Source: a virus. From it: DNA of 64,000 bases. The notes under the pieces were generated by a model. That model had not been told where the DNA came from. It saw only the letters and a list, made by a program, of their open reading frames with translations, and did not search any database. Positions 7,923-15,956 of the stretch are shown in pieces. Each line of letters begins with the position of its first letter. The first letter of the stretch is position 1. The stretch covers positions 21,033 to 85,032 of the IMG/VR virus record IMGVR_UViG_3300036770_005287; one strand, 5' to 3'. A program made the position numbers and the translations under genes.

Positions 7923-8537
7923 TTAAAATTTAATCCCGTCGATTAATTTATCAACATCACTGAGGAACGTGCGCAGATAGTGATCCGTTGACGATAACGA
8001 CGCCTGGCCTAAGCTATCACGGACCTGGTGAATGGCGGCGCCATTTTTAACCATGGCAAGGGCAAAGGATTTGCGGAAACTGTGCGTACTGAGCTGGTAA
8101 TCAAGGCGCAGATCACAAGCGGCTTTTTTCAGCAGCAAATTCACCATCTGGCAGGTGTAAGGCTGACCAGGGCGAACATTGGATTCGAAAACCAGCTTTT
8201 TGCCGGCGTTGATATGGGCCGCGTCTTCAATGACCGCCCGGCACTGCTCATTTAAGTGCACAGTGAGTTTTGCCACTGCGCGGGCCGCGGCGTGCGACTT
8301 CCCTGCAGCCTGGCTTTTTGAATAAATTTTCTGCTGAATTATGATGACCGAGCTTCTAATCACGCCATTGACGATCACGTCTTCAAACTTGATTTGACTG
8401 GCGTCACTGTAGCGCAGTCCGGTCAGCGCCATGAATTCGAGCATGAGCGCGATAATCGGATTTGCCTGGTCAACGTGTTGGATGATTTTACGAAGTTGCC
8501 GGCCATCGCGTGCCGGGTATGCCTGCTTTGCTGCCAT
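7923..8537 (-). CDS. Compact tyrosine recombinase (catalytic domain only)
   Basis: Start is the ATG at 8535-8537 with AAGGGGG directly upstream; 204 residues. The catalytic signatures are present: TGLRYSD (first Arg), a basic strand residue, HSFRKSFA (His-x-x-Arg) and TDHYLRTF (nucleophilic Tyr). The usual N-terminal core-binding domain is missing, so it resembles the FimB/FimE size class more than Cre or lambda Int. In a phage-plasmid it could resolve multimers, invert a segment or integrate. A 32-bp inverted repeat lies 144 bp upstream of its start. It is beside yefM-yoeB, forming a probable stability locus. Confidence 0.85.
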   Translation of the reverse strand: MAAKQAYPARDGRQLRKIIQHVDQANPIIALMLEFMALTGLRYSDASQIKFEDVIVNGVIRSSVIIIQQKIYSKSQAAGKSHAAARAVAKLTVHLNEQCRAVIEDAAHINAGKKLVFESNVRPGQPYTCQMVNLLLKKAACDLRLDYQLSTHSFRKSFALAMVKNGAAIHQVRDSLGQASLSSTDHYLRTFLSDVDKLIDGIKF

Positions 8538-8680
8538 AAAGCCCCCTTTTGGCAAAATACTGATTTTTCGCTGCCATTCATGCCGGTTTGCCCCTCAACA
8601 AAACAGCTTGCAGCAATTGATTGTAACACGTTGATTTAGTTACATATTATGCACCGTCACAGGCTTTTTAAATAGCCTTT

Positions 8681-8712
8681 TCATTTTCAAGAATGCGTAT
8701 TCTTGAAAATGA
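8681..8712. repeat. Perfect 14-bp inverted repeat, candidate recombination site
   Basis: Arms TCATTTTCAAGAAT (8681-8694) and ATTCTTGAAAATGA (8699-8712) flank GCGT. No T-run follows on either strand, so it is not a simple terminator. Size and symmetry resemble sites for tyrosine recombinases, with about 12-bp arms around an 8-bp centre, and the recombinase gene is next to it. An operator for the recombinase or the gene at 8922 is the alternative. The rest of 8538-8921 holds no coding sequence that I can support. Confidence 0.6.
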
Positions 8713-8921
8713 TACTGCGTTTTGGTGAAAAGTGCAGGGGAGTAGCCCATATTTTTATTCAGAATTCACGTAGCAACGTGCTGAAAAATACATCTATCGG
8801 TTAAATCTGTCGTGACATCAGAATTTTCTTCACGGGGATAAACACATTTTTGGAAACCCCAGAAAAATCATGTTCATAAATAAGGTAACATTGCTTTCAT
8901 AATCGCGAAGGGGCTTTTCGG

Positions 8922-9359
8922 ATGAATCCATATAACAGAGTGCTGCATCCAACAAACGGCACTGATATTTTCGGTGAAATGCCGGGTATCGATAAGAGCG
9001 GCATATTACTACCTCCTGGCCTAATCCATCTGGTTGAAGGTGAACACTACGGCCCTAACAGTGGTTTCGGTGTTGTGCACATTGTTGCCGAGCACGATCG
9101 GCAGATAGCCAGGAAGAACAAAGCGCTTGCGCAAATGAGCTCTCACGACAGGGTGCGTCATTACGTGGCGCAAATCCTCATCCGCAAAGCACAGATTTTC
9201 GTTGAACACGAAAAACCAAAGCGGCCTGTGGTGATCCACACAGCAAAAGGCGGCGTGATTCTGGAACTTAGAAGAAATGACGGGATCAGCTGGTATTCAG
9301 TGGTATCTGCGTACAACCGACAGAACCAACGCGGGGAATTGATGGCAAATTTGCTTTAG
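8922..9359 (+). CDS. Hypothetical protein, possible PBECR-type nuclease
   Basis: 145 residues, start ATG with AAGGGG eleven bases upstream. The second half has the order seen in phage Barnase-EndoU-ColicinE5-RelE-like (PBECR) domains: GFGVVHIVAEHD, then YVAQILIR, a beta strand IFVEHEKPKRPVVIH, GGVILEL and a final WYSVVSAYNR. That assignment is a pattern impression, not proven. It stands alone between two non-coding stretches and is closed by a terminator, so it looks like an independently expressed accessory gene. Confidence 0.55.
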   Translation: MNPYNRVLHPTNGTDIFGEMPGIDKSGILLPPGLIHLVEGEHYGPNSGFGVVHIVAEHDRQIARKNKALAQMSSHDRVRHYVAQILIRKAQIFVEHEKPKRPVVIHTAKGGVILELRRNDGISWYSVVSAYNRQNQRGELMANLL

Positions 9360-9363
9360 ACAA

Positions 9364-9392
9364 CAAAAAACGCGCTCAAGGCGCGTTCTTTG
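9364..9392 (+). terminator. Rho-independent terminator after the 8922 gene
   Basis: AACGCGC and GCGCGTT pair around a TCAAG loop; A-rich before and TTCTTTG after, so it could work in both directions. Confidence 0.7.
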
Positions 9393-9707
9393 TGTAGGCG
9401 GTAGGCGCAGCGATTTCTTAGCTCTAAGGGTTCGACCTCCAAAACTAAACAATACCCTCCGTGGGGAATTACATATTTAGTCTTGCCACTACCAGCAGCT
9501 ACTCCGGATAAGCTGCCTGCCCATATGCGTACAAGGTACTGACCGGAACCCTTGCCGCAAACGCTCGTTTTACAGAGCCTACATGCAAATAATAGCCAGA
9601 TACTACTGTAAAGTAAATAGCAGATGCTAAATCAGCACATTAAGCACGAGTTATAGAACAATAATCGCTAATAGTTTCAGATCCGGCACTATCACCTAGT
9701 TTACTAC
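9393..9707. other. Non-coding stretch between accessory genes
   Basis: About 315 bp between a terminator and the end of a membrane protein gene. I see no coding frame with a ribosome site and no complete tRNA cloverleaf. It contains a GGTTCGACC string that resembles a T-loop, but no acceptor stem partner. Confidence 0.5.
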
Positions 9708-10391
9708 TCAAAAGTGCAAACTATTCTTTTTGTGGTCCAATCTGGCTTTTAGATAGTGAGCATCGAGCATCATTGACCAAACACCCAACAACATCAAGCA
9801 AGTGAATGCCGCACTTGTATACTTATGAATACTGTAGAAGAAGGGGGGATGCGACTGGCTAAACCACTCAGGGATTATCCAGTACGTCACCAACTCAGCA
9901 ACCAGGCAAAGAATAAAAATCGCTGACATCACCAGAATCATGCAAATTGCAACAACTTGCGGGATCCACTTCCTCTGGAACTCAACAGAAAACATCTGTT
10001 GTAGCTTTGGATTGCAGTGATAGGTAAATAGGATAAAACTAAGCAGGCAATTAAATAAGAAGTAAAACCCGAAGTACGCAACCTGCAGACTAATTTCCCG
10101 ACCATACAGCAAGTAGCTAACCGGTAATCGAACTGCATATGCCAACAGAATAATAACTAGCGCTGGTAATATCTCACGGCGAGATCGGTTCGCTGCTATC
10201 ACATAGCCCGCTATTCCAATCATATACATGGATTCCATGTATACGGTTGATGGAAAAACCCACCAGATGGCAAAGGAAAGAATAAAAGCTGTTATGTGGC
10301 CAAACAAAACTAAGTTTGAGCGTGTAAATACAACTAATCGTTCTATTCCCCAATTCATCTGGCGGGACATCCTTATCGCAACTTTAAACAA
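9708..10391 (-). CDS. Polytopic membrane protein, unknown
   Basis: Up to 227 residues with about six hydrophobic spans (LVLFGHITAFILSFAIWWVF, YMIGIAGYVIAA, ALVIILLAYAV, YFGFYFLFNCLLSFILF, VVAICMILVMSAIFILCL and FTCLMLLGVWSMML). The outermost start is a TTG at 10391; an ATG at 10358 with AAGGA upstream is also possible. It is third in an operon with an XRE regulator and a small proline-tryptophan repeat protein, two bases after the latter. The set looks like a lysogenic-conversion cargo. No transport family is recognised. Confidence 0.65.
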   Translation of the reverse strand: MFKVAIRMSRQMNWGIERLVVFTRSNLVLFGHITAFILSFAIWWVFPSTVYMESMYMIGIAGYVIAANRSRREILPALVIILLAYAVRLPVSYLLYGREISLQVAYFGFYFLFNCLLSFILFTYHCNPKLQQMFSVEFQRKWIPQVVAICMILVMSAIFILCLVAELVTYWIIPEWFSQSHPPFFYSIHKYTSAAFTCLMLLGVWSMMLDAHYLKARLDHKKNSLHF

Positions 10392-10393
10392 AT

Positions 10394-10678
10394 TTATGAT
10401 TTTGACGGAGGCGTTGGCGGCCAGCCTGGCGGAACATCATCGGCCAAAGCTGTCGCTTCTGGGTCCGTTGGCGGCCACCCTGGCGGTACGTCGTCAGTTT
10501 GCGTTTCACCAGACTCAATTGATTGCAGCGCCTTTGCTTTGTCAGAGATAGTCACTGTGTCAATTGCTGTTGAACTTAGCGCAGCAGGCTGCTGCTTTGC
10601 CAGTTCGGTGTTTTTTTCAGTTGCTGCAGGCTGGTTTACTGCAGCAGTTGCATACGTGGCAGAGCCTTTAATCTCCAT
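10394..10678 (-). CDS. Small protein with duplicated DDVPPGWPP C-terminal motif
   Basis: 94 residues from the ATG at 10676-10678, behind GAGGAAG and overlapping the XRE gene by 11 bp. The N-terminal part is Ala/Gln-rich with a DTVTISDKAKAL segment, similar to small putative surface or motility-associated proteins. The C-terminal third contains DDVPPGWPP twice, separated by TDPEATALA. The sequence is low in hydrophobics and probably disordered. A ligand for the downstream membrane protein, or a precursor peptide, can be imagined, but neither is shown. Confidence 0.65.
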   Translation of the reverse strand: MEIKGSATYATAAVNQPAATEKNTELAKQQPAALSSTAIDTVTISDKAKALQSIESGETQTDDVPPGWPPTDPEATALADDVPPGWPPTPPSKS

Positions 10679-10934
10679 CGCGCTTTCTTCCTCGGTTTTC
10701 TCGATAATGTTTTTCAAACTCTCGGGGGACAAGTAAGCGCCACATTAATCCCCAGCTGGGCCTCGTTGCCTTTACCCATTCTTTAACAATTGTTAAAGAT
10801 GGCTCCGCTTCACCGTTTTCCAGCCGGTAAACATATGACCTGTGAATGCCAATTTTGAGCGCCAATTCCTCGACATTTAAATTGGCCTTTTTCCTCATCG
10901 CCCTAAGAATTTCGCCAGTGCTTTCTACTGCCAT
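10668..10934 (-). CDS. XRE-family helix-turn-helix regulator
   Basis: 88 residues: GEILRAMRKKANLNVEELALKIGIHRSYVYRLENGEAEPSLTIV is a full XRE/Cro HTH. It opens a three-gene minus-strand operon and faces the plus-strand gene at 11281 across a 346-bp region containing nested inverted repeats (10974-11042), the likely operator. It may be the local repressor of the cargo operon. Confidence 0.85.
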   Translation of the reverse strand: MAVESTGEILRAMRKKANLNVEELALKIGIHRSYVYRLENGEAEPSLTIVKEWVKATRPSWGLMWRLLVPREFEKHYRENRGRKRDGD

Positions 10935-10973
10935 GACAACTACACCCGCCCGGATCTGTATATTTTTTTAATT

Positions 10974-11042
10974 CGCTCAAAAAATGTCCTGATATCAAAG
11001 TTTCGTAGGAAAAATATCAGAAAAAAACGCATAATTTGAGCG
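10974..11042. promoter_or_regulatory. Nested inverted repeats upstream of the XRE gene
   Basis: Outer arms CGCTCAAA (10974-10981) and TTTGAGCG (11035-11042); inner arms CTGATAT (10989-10995) and ATATCAG (11014-11020). A small hairpin, GTCGC...GCGAC, follows at 11047-11062. The placement, 40 bp before the XRE start, suggests autoregulatory operator sites. The rest of 10935-11280 holds the dispersed element at 11136 and an AT-rich dyad, ATTAATA-GCG-TTATTAAT, near 11224, but no gene. Confidence 0.5.
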
Positions 11043-11135
11043 TTTTGTCGCCTAAATGCGACGTGAAAAATAATACAGTTGTCGCAGTGATCTGGACAGG
11101 CATTTTTAACGATTTTTGCATTAACCAGCTATGTA

Positions 11136-11149
11136 TATCCTAACGTTAA
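11136..11149 (+). promoter_or_regulatory. Dispersed regulatory element, copy 3
   Basis: TATCCTAACGTTAA, oriented toward the plus-strand gene at 11281, in the intergenic region shared with the divergent XRE operon. Confidence 0.6.
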
Positions 11150-11280
11150 TGACATCAAAATGAATGCCTGACATGAATAACAGATTTTTACACCCGTAAA
11201 TTTGATAAATATTTTCATCTTGATTAATAGCGTTATTAATCATTAATAATGTCTGTGCTATAGTTGTTGCGAGGATTGCA

Positions 11281-11670
11281 GTGAACGAGTTCAAAAACAC
11301 CCAACAGGAATTATCTACAGTTTTAGGCGCCGAAGTTATTACCGGAGCATTAAGAGACAACCTAATAGGGTACTCTACGGATAGTGCGCTTCAGATGATA
11401 GAAGGGTTGAGACACCAAAGCCTGGAGGAAAACAACCTTCTTTTTGGTGCTTGCCACGTTTTGTTGGATTTGTTACCAGCTAAGTTGAGGGACTTAGACG
11501 GCATTGAACTTGCCATTGCAGACCTTATCGCTACACACACTGACTGTCTGAGGCAGCGTGTGTTATTGCTGCAATCAGAGCAGAACAACCTAGGGGGCGC
11601 ATCTGCTGATGTATCAAAGTTACAACGACATCAAACTTGCGAAGCAATCATGCGAACAGCTTGCTCTTGA
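11281..11670 (+). CDS. Hypothetical helical protein, 129 aa
   Basis: Starts at GTG 11281 with GAGG nine bases upstream. Helical throughout (EVITGALRDNLIGY; LPAKLRDLDGIELAIADLIATHT). It overlaps the next gene by 62 bp in another frame, suggesting coupled translation. It is in the forward path of a dispersed AACGTT element. No family is recognised. Confidence 0.55.
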   Translation: MNEFKNTQQELSTVLGAEVITGALRDNLIGYSTDSALQMIEGLRHQSLEENNLLFGACHVLLDLLPAKLRDLDGIELAIADLIATHTDCLRQRVLLLQSEQNNLGGASADVSKLQRHQTCEAIMRTACS

Positions 11671-12430
11671 GCTGCACGCTCGATTTTCAGACCATGTAAC
11701 ATATCGTGAAAAACTACCGGACGGCAGCTATCGCCGTCCTGTGATAGTCCTACGCAACCAAGCAGAGTTAGATGATGTCATAAAGGTTCGGGATGAAATC
11801 ACCCGGATCCGTGACCAGGTGCTCGAATCGACGGGCAGCTCTGTCCGCTTTACTGAGCCACGTATCGTTGAAAACGTTCTGCTGTATAAAGTGTGGGTCA
11901 ACACTGAGCGCAGCAGCAGTTATAACCAGACTTCACGGCTTGAGATTATCCATAACATTAAACAGCGATTAGAGCGGGCCAACCGCAACGCAGATAATGA
12001 CATTGCTCAAATGACAGCCTTGCTACTGCGTAAAGAACTGAAGTTTTTCGAAGGTGAAACAGAAGAGTACTACCGCGCACGGACAATTGGCTTGCCATCT
12101 TCTGATGCAGAGTGCCACCTGGCGAACCATGGCCGCGAGAAGATCAAAATATCTGAAGCCGGCTTATTTATCGTTGGTCCAAATTTTGACATACCCCGCG
12201 GCGACTTTCCTGAAGGACGAAAGCCACGCAAACCACGAGCAAGCGTCTATGACGGCCTTGAACAAATTCAGTACTCAGGTGCAGTCAGTAGCGTGCTGTA
12301 TCGGGAAAGCGAAGTAATTGCAGCCAAGCGCCGGGCCGGCTTTGATGACGAGAAGCAGGAGCAGATTAAGAACATGAAAAAATCTGTGTCTCGCCGCAGT
12401 CCTGGCGCGCCGCCAGAACACCCGATCTGA
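11609..12430 (+). CDS. Hypothetical protein, 273 aa
   Basis: ATG at 11609 with AGGGGG eleven bases upstream. The middle is a helical, Arg-rich stretch (SRLEIIHNIKQRLERANRNADNDIAQMTALLLRKELKFF); the C-terminus is basic and Pro-rich (KKSVSRRSPGAPPEHPI). It ends 10 bp from the stop of the SspA-like gene on the other strand, so the two units converge with no clear terminator between them. A nucleic acid-binding role is possible from charge only. Confidence 0.55.
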   Translation: MYQSYNDIKLAKQSCEQLALELHARFSDHVTYREKLPDGSYRRPVIVLRNQAELDDVIKVRDEITRIRDQVLESTGSSVRFTEPRIVENVLLYKVWVNTERSSSYNQTSRLEIIHNIKQRLERANRNADNDIAQMTALLLRKELKFFEGETEEYYRARTIGLPSSDAECHLANHGREKIKISEAGLFIVGPNFDIPRGDFPEGRKPRKPRASVYDGLEQIQYSGAVSSVLYRESEVIAAKRRAGFDDEKQEQIKNMKKSVSRRSPGAPPEHPI

Positions 12431-12440
12431 TATGACGGGC

Positions 12441-13028
12441 CTATAGCACGGCCCGCATTCTGGTTAATTCCAATAGCCGCCCCAGGTAATGCTGCAGCGG
12501 CTTTAAGTCTTTTGGCAAGCCAAAGCGCTGCACCGCCTGATAGATCAGCACACCGTAAAAGAAATCCATAGCCGACATTTCCGCACCCAACAAGAACCGT
12601 CCCGCATTGCAGGCCGGTGCCAATTCACGCAGCGCAGCAAATAGGTCTGTCCGCGCCCTTATTGCGTTTCTACCTTCACCGCAGGCGCATTGATAGGCCG
12701 GCAAGAAAAACTGCTGAAAGCGCAGCAGCGTGAGGCGTATGAGGGCACGCTGAGCAATGTCATGCGGCAGCAGCAGCGGTTCGGGATAGCGCTCAGCTAG
12801 GTAATCAACAATCACCATGGCATCATACAGCGTACAATGGTGCTGCACCGCCAGCACTGGCAGTATGCCGGCCGGATTGATGGATCTGAGCGATTCTGGC
12901 ACGTCCTGGACCGATACTTTCCGGATATGTAAGCCAAGCTCAGCTATCATCCAGCGAATTGCCTGGCTGTTGATGCTGTTATCGTCGTAGAGCGTAATAG
13001 CCCGGTCAATTTCGTTGTTTTTGAGCAT
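12441..13028 (-). CDS. SspA-like (stringent starvation protein A) GST-fold protein
   Basis: 195 residues with the SspA/GST layout: thioredoxin-like N-terminus (ITLYDDNSINSQAIRWMIAELG), the INPAGILPVLAV cis-proline turn, CTLYDAMVIVDYLAERYPEPLLLP, then an all-helical C-terminal half ending LLELTRMRAVL. Spacing matches SspA, whose exposed PHP surface patch after the ERF motif is here ERYPEP. Host SspA binds RNA polymerase and is needed with Lpa for P1 late transcription, so a phage copy beside the terminase could make late transcription host-independent or redirect it. Start ATG at 13028 has GAGGG upstream; it lies 2 bp after the terminase stop. A plain GST relative is the alternative. Confidence 0.75.
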   Translation of the reverse strand: MLKNNEIDRAITLYDDNSINSQAIRWMIAELGLHIRKVSVQDVPESLRSINPAGILPVLAVQHHCTLYDAMVIVDYLAERYPEPLLLPHDIAQRALIRLTLLRFQQFFLPAYQCACGEGRNAIRARTDLFAALRELAPACNAGRFLLGAEMSAMDFFYGVLIYQAVQRFGLPKDLKPLQHYLGRLLELTRMRAVL

Positions 13029-13030
13029 AG

Positions 13031-14572
13031 TTAACCCTCATAGAATTCTTCTAAATCATCCACTTCGCCATCCAGATCAGCGGCTGAGCTCATTACGTTG
13101 TGCGGTATGTAGTTAATGATTTGCGTAAACATGTAGGTATCAGAACGGTCAGGTGAAGCGATTTGCAGCTTGTTGCGCATCACCTCTTTTTTCATCATCA
13201 CCCAAAGTCCAGACTCATCCATGCCTATCGGCAGTTTTGATAACTGGTCGATTGTTTTCGGGTCCGCATCGATAGCCATGCGACCGGATAGGATGGCTTC
13301 TTTGCCGTAGATATGCGCCTTGGCCCGCAGGTTTTTAAATCGCTTTTTCTCAGCCGGCGTAACCGGTGGAAAGCCCCAGCGAATGCGCACCAGGTTGATA
13401 TTGAGGCCCATATCGCGCAACAGCTCAATCTCTTCGAGCAAGTGCAGGTAAACCGTATAGCCCACGCCATCACCGTCTACCGCTATGGTGATATTCGGAT
13501 AGAGCTCAGTGCAGCATTCCGCCACAATGCGGCGTACAAACTTGAGCGGATCCACGTCGGCGGACATTTCCAGCAGTTTGTGATTCACCACAACACGCTG
13601 AGGACCTTGCGAACCCGACATGCGGCCGATATTGAGCACTGAGCGGTCGCGGCCAGCCCCGATATCGACCGTTGCATACCATCCCCAATCTTCGCCCAGC
13701 TTTTTCGCCACTTCCTGGCGCGCCACTTTCGACGCAGCAGCTTGCACAGCGTCACGGCCCAATAGGAAATCGGACATATTGGACGGGAACCGGCCCAGTA
13801 CTTTGATCTGAAATTCAGGACTATCGAGGCCGCCATATTCCAGCAGCTTATCGAGGATAAATTGCCGGGTAACGTGGCGGGACAGGGCAGAGCTCAGCGT
13901 TATTGAATTCCAGGTTCCACTGGTTGATTTTGTACGGCTTAAATCGTGGTGCGTGCGATAGAAGTAGCCACCAACACGGGTAGGCTGTGACAGCAGCAGA
14001 ACCCGGTTATCAACCGATGTCTGCGCCCCCATGATGACACCAAAAGCCCGATCGTTAACGCCCGATGCTTCATCGACAATCGTTAACATGTGATCGGCGT
14101 GCTCACCGGCGAGTGACTCTTCGTTGTTGAGCCTAAAGCCCTTGGGCGTGACGTACCAAACACCTTTCTGAGTGCGCTCAAAGAACGTCGTTTCTGTCAG
14201 AACAAAGTATTCAGCAAGCCAGGGCAGGCGCTTTTGCAGCGCAGCAAAGTGGATCTTCAGGTTTTTCCAAACCGCATCCATAACCTGCTTAATTTTGTTC
14301 GCAATGATGACTACCCGCGCGCCTGGGTAGAGAATCATATAAAGCAGAATAATAGCGGCAGTAATAAACGATTTACCGGTACCATGGCCGGAGCTGACGG
14401 ATGTTCGGCTGCCAACTTCGGACACGCTATCGAGCAGCATGCGCTGCTGTGCATCTGTTTCAATGCCAAACAGCACCGCCATTGCGCCATCCCAATCCTG
14501 GTCAAAAGTCTCAATCAGCCACGGATAGCGGCGGTCACTTGTCAGACTGGTTATGCGCTTGGCCGGTATCAT
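13031..14572 (-). CDS. Terminase large subunit (PacB-like)
   Basis: 513 residues. The ATPase half has Walker A SGHGTGKS (about 60-68), a hydrophobic LTIVDEAS Walker B (about 162-170) and the SQPTR coupling motif. The C-terminal nuclease has the acidic positions ATVDIGAGRDRS, IAVDGDGVG and SPDRSDTYMF. It powers DNA into the procapsid and makes the packaging cuts. Its start overlaps the small-subunit stop as ATGA, as in P1 pacA-pacB, and the length is close to PacB. Confidence 0.92.
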   Translation of the reverse strand: MIPAKRITSLTSDRRYPWLIETFDQDWDGAMAVLFGIETDAQQRMLLDSVSEVGSRTSVSSGHGTGKSFITAAIILLYMILYPGARVVIIANKIKQVMDAVWKNLKIHFAALQKRLPWLAEYFVLTETTFFERTQKGVWYVTPKGFRLNNEESLAGEHADHMLTIVDEASGVNDRAFGVIMGAQTSVDNRVLLLSQPTRVGGYFYRTHHDLSRTKSTSGTWNSITLSSALSRHVTRQFILDKLLEYGGLDSPEFQIKVLGRFPSNMSDFLLGRDAVQAAASKVARQEVAKKLGEDWGWYATVDIGAGRDRSVLNIGRMSGSQGPQRVVVNHKLLEMSADVDPLKFVRRIVAECCTELYPNITIAVDGDGVGYTVYLHLLEEIELLRDMGLNINLVRIRWGFPPVTPAEKKRFKNLRAKAHIYGKEAILSGRMAIDADPKTIDQLSKLPIGMDESGLWVMMKKEVMRNKLQIASPDRSDTYMFTQIINYIPHNVMSSAADLDGEVDDLEEFYEG

Positions 14573-15729
14573 TCGAAATCAGCCGGATCTATATCGACAT
14601 CGCCCATGATGTCAGTGTCATCATCCATGAGGCTAATATCGTCATCCGTGACACTCTCCGTAACCCGGACATCACCCACTTGCCCGGTGGCCGCCAGCGT
14701 ATTATCAAGCCAAGCCTGGCGCTCAGATAGCTCATCCACGCTGGCATTTTTACGCTCAATGGCTCTGCGCCTTGCTTCTTCAATCGCTTCATTCGTCAGG
14801 CCGCCATCTTCAGGCGGTGGTGGCGTTGCTTCCTTAATTTCTTTATCAGACTCTGCCTGCAGGAATCTTGGCGGCTCAATCCCGTTTTCAGCAAACAGCT
14901 TGCAAGTGTCAGTGGCACTTAACTCTTCCAGAGCGCGGCGCTGCAAAATCGCAGCCGTCATTTCAACAATTTCACCGCGGCTTAAATGCGCCATATCCCG
15001 GCGCATCTTCTCCATGCTGATCGCTTTCTCTTCAACCTGCACGGCCAACTGCACCAGGCGGGTTAATGGCTCAATGCCGGAATATTCAACTTCCTCCATG
15101 GCCTCAAGCAATGTCATTGGCTCATTGATTTCCCCGTCTGGCGTCCACACCGGACGAGTCATCTTTTTGCCTTCACTGTAGAGCTGATTGATAGCATTTG
15201 CTTTCGCCTGGCGAATGCGGGCCATACCGAGTAACCGGCTCTTTGCCAGCTGACCTAAATCCGCCAGGCTGAAATCAGCCGGGTCGCATTCCAGATCTAA
15301 ATCAGTCATCAGCCGGCTATAGGCGCCATGTTTTACCGATGCTGTATTGCCTTGTGTGAATGTCCTGGTGCCATCCTCACGCAATACAACATTCGGATGA
15401 GATTGGCCGGCGGCTGTTTTGACAGTGACATTGATCCGTGGCACGCGCGTCGATCCCGCCCGCCCTTTACCCGCTTTGGGCTTTTGCGCAGCGGTGCGCG
15501 GTTCATCGTTTTTTTTCGACGGTTCGGACTTAGCTGGTCCGACCTTTTTCGGTTCTTTTGCTGGCTTTGTTTCGGGCTGATTGCCAGCACTTTTAAAGGC
15601 GGCAAACTCCCGGCGAAAACTGTTTGGATTGAGCTTGTGCTTTTCACAATAAGCATTGCGCGCTGCCGCGGACTGATCCGCCTGCTTTGAGAATGCAACA
15701 CAATGTTTATGCCAGTGCGACTTTGACAA
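14569..15729 (-). CDS. Terminase small subunit (PacA-like)
   Basis: 386 residues, near P1 PacA in length and directly before the large subunit. The start is a TTG at 15727-15729, with AGGA of the adjacent regulatory element nine bases upstream. An N-terminal helical segment (SKQADQSAAARNAYCEKHKLNPNSFRREF) looks like a DNA-binding HTH. A long Lys/Pro linker follows (about 55-95), then a helical oligomerisation region, and a very acidic C-terminus (DDDISLMDDDTDIMGDVDIDP) that probably contacts the large subunit. Recognition of the TGATCA cluster beginning 51 bp upstream of the start is inferred from P1. Confidence 0.82.
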   Translation of the reverse strand: MSKSHWHKHCVAFSKQADQSAAARNAYCEKHKLNPNSFRREFAAFKSAGNQPETKPAKEPKKVGPAKSEPSKKNDEPRTAAQKPKAGKGRAGSTRVPRINVTVKTAAGQSHPNVVLREDGTRTFTQGNTASVKHGAYSRLMTDLDLECDPADFSLADLGQLAKSRLLGMARIRQAKANAINQLYSEGKKMTRPVWTPDGEINEPMTLLEAMEEVEYSGIEPLTRLVQLAVQVEEKAISMEKMRRDMAHLSRGEIVEMTAAILQRRALEELSATDTCKLFAENGIEPPRFLQAESDKEIKEATPPPPEDGGLTNEAIEEARRRAIERKNASVDELSERQAWLDNTLAATGQVGDVRVTESVTDDDISLMDDDTDIMGDVDIDPADFE

Positions 15730-15736
15730 ACTTTAT

Positions 15737-15750
15737 TATCCTAACGTTGA
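15737..15750 (+). promoter_or_regulatory. Dispersed regulatory element, copy 4
   Basis: TATCCTAACGTTGA followed by GTAGG on the plus strand. Read toward pacA it gives AACGTTAGGATAATAAAG then the TTG start, so its AGGA can act as the pacA ribosome site. It is the only copy that points away from a downstream gene. Confidence 0.65.
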
Positions 15751-15779
15751 GTAGGCTTTATTTTTTGTCGAATGATAAC

Positions 15780-15956
15780 TGATCACTGCAAACTGATCAC
15801 TGATCAGCTGTGACAAAGTGAAAATATGTGATCAAACTGATCACGCGCCGCGAATAACGCAGCGCGCAATACATTGTTTTATATGAGATAAATCAGGAAT
15901 GATGTTCAGAATCCTGATCAGCTTTGTTTGCATTGAAATGCGCACAAATTTGATCA
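15780..15956. other. pac: Candidate pac site: seven TGATCA hexamers
   Basis: TGATCA occurs at 15780, 15794, 15801, 15829, 15838, 15915 and 15951: five in 64 bp, an AT-containing 71-bp gap, then two. P1 pac has seven TGATC(A/G) hexamers in two groups around an IHF site, cut only when Dam-methylated. Here the cluster starts 51 bp upstream of pacA and the last two lie in the 3' end of the preceding gene. All contain GATC. Confidence 0.7.

Noticed and set aside
9410-9470. A T-loop-like GGTTCGACC that could mark a tRNA
   Set aside because: No acceptor stem, anticodon arm or D-arm can be built around it.
14234-15181. A 315-codon plus-strand open frame across the terminase genes
   Set aside because: It lies antisense to the terminase genes, is Ser/Arg-rich without motifs and has no ribosome site. 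It is a shadow of the real genes.
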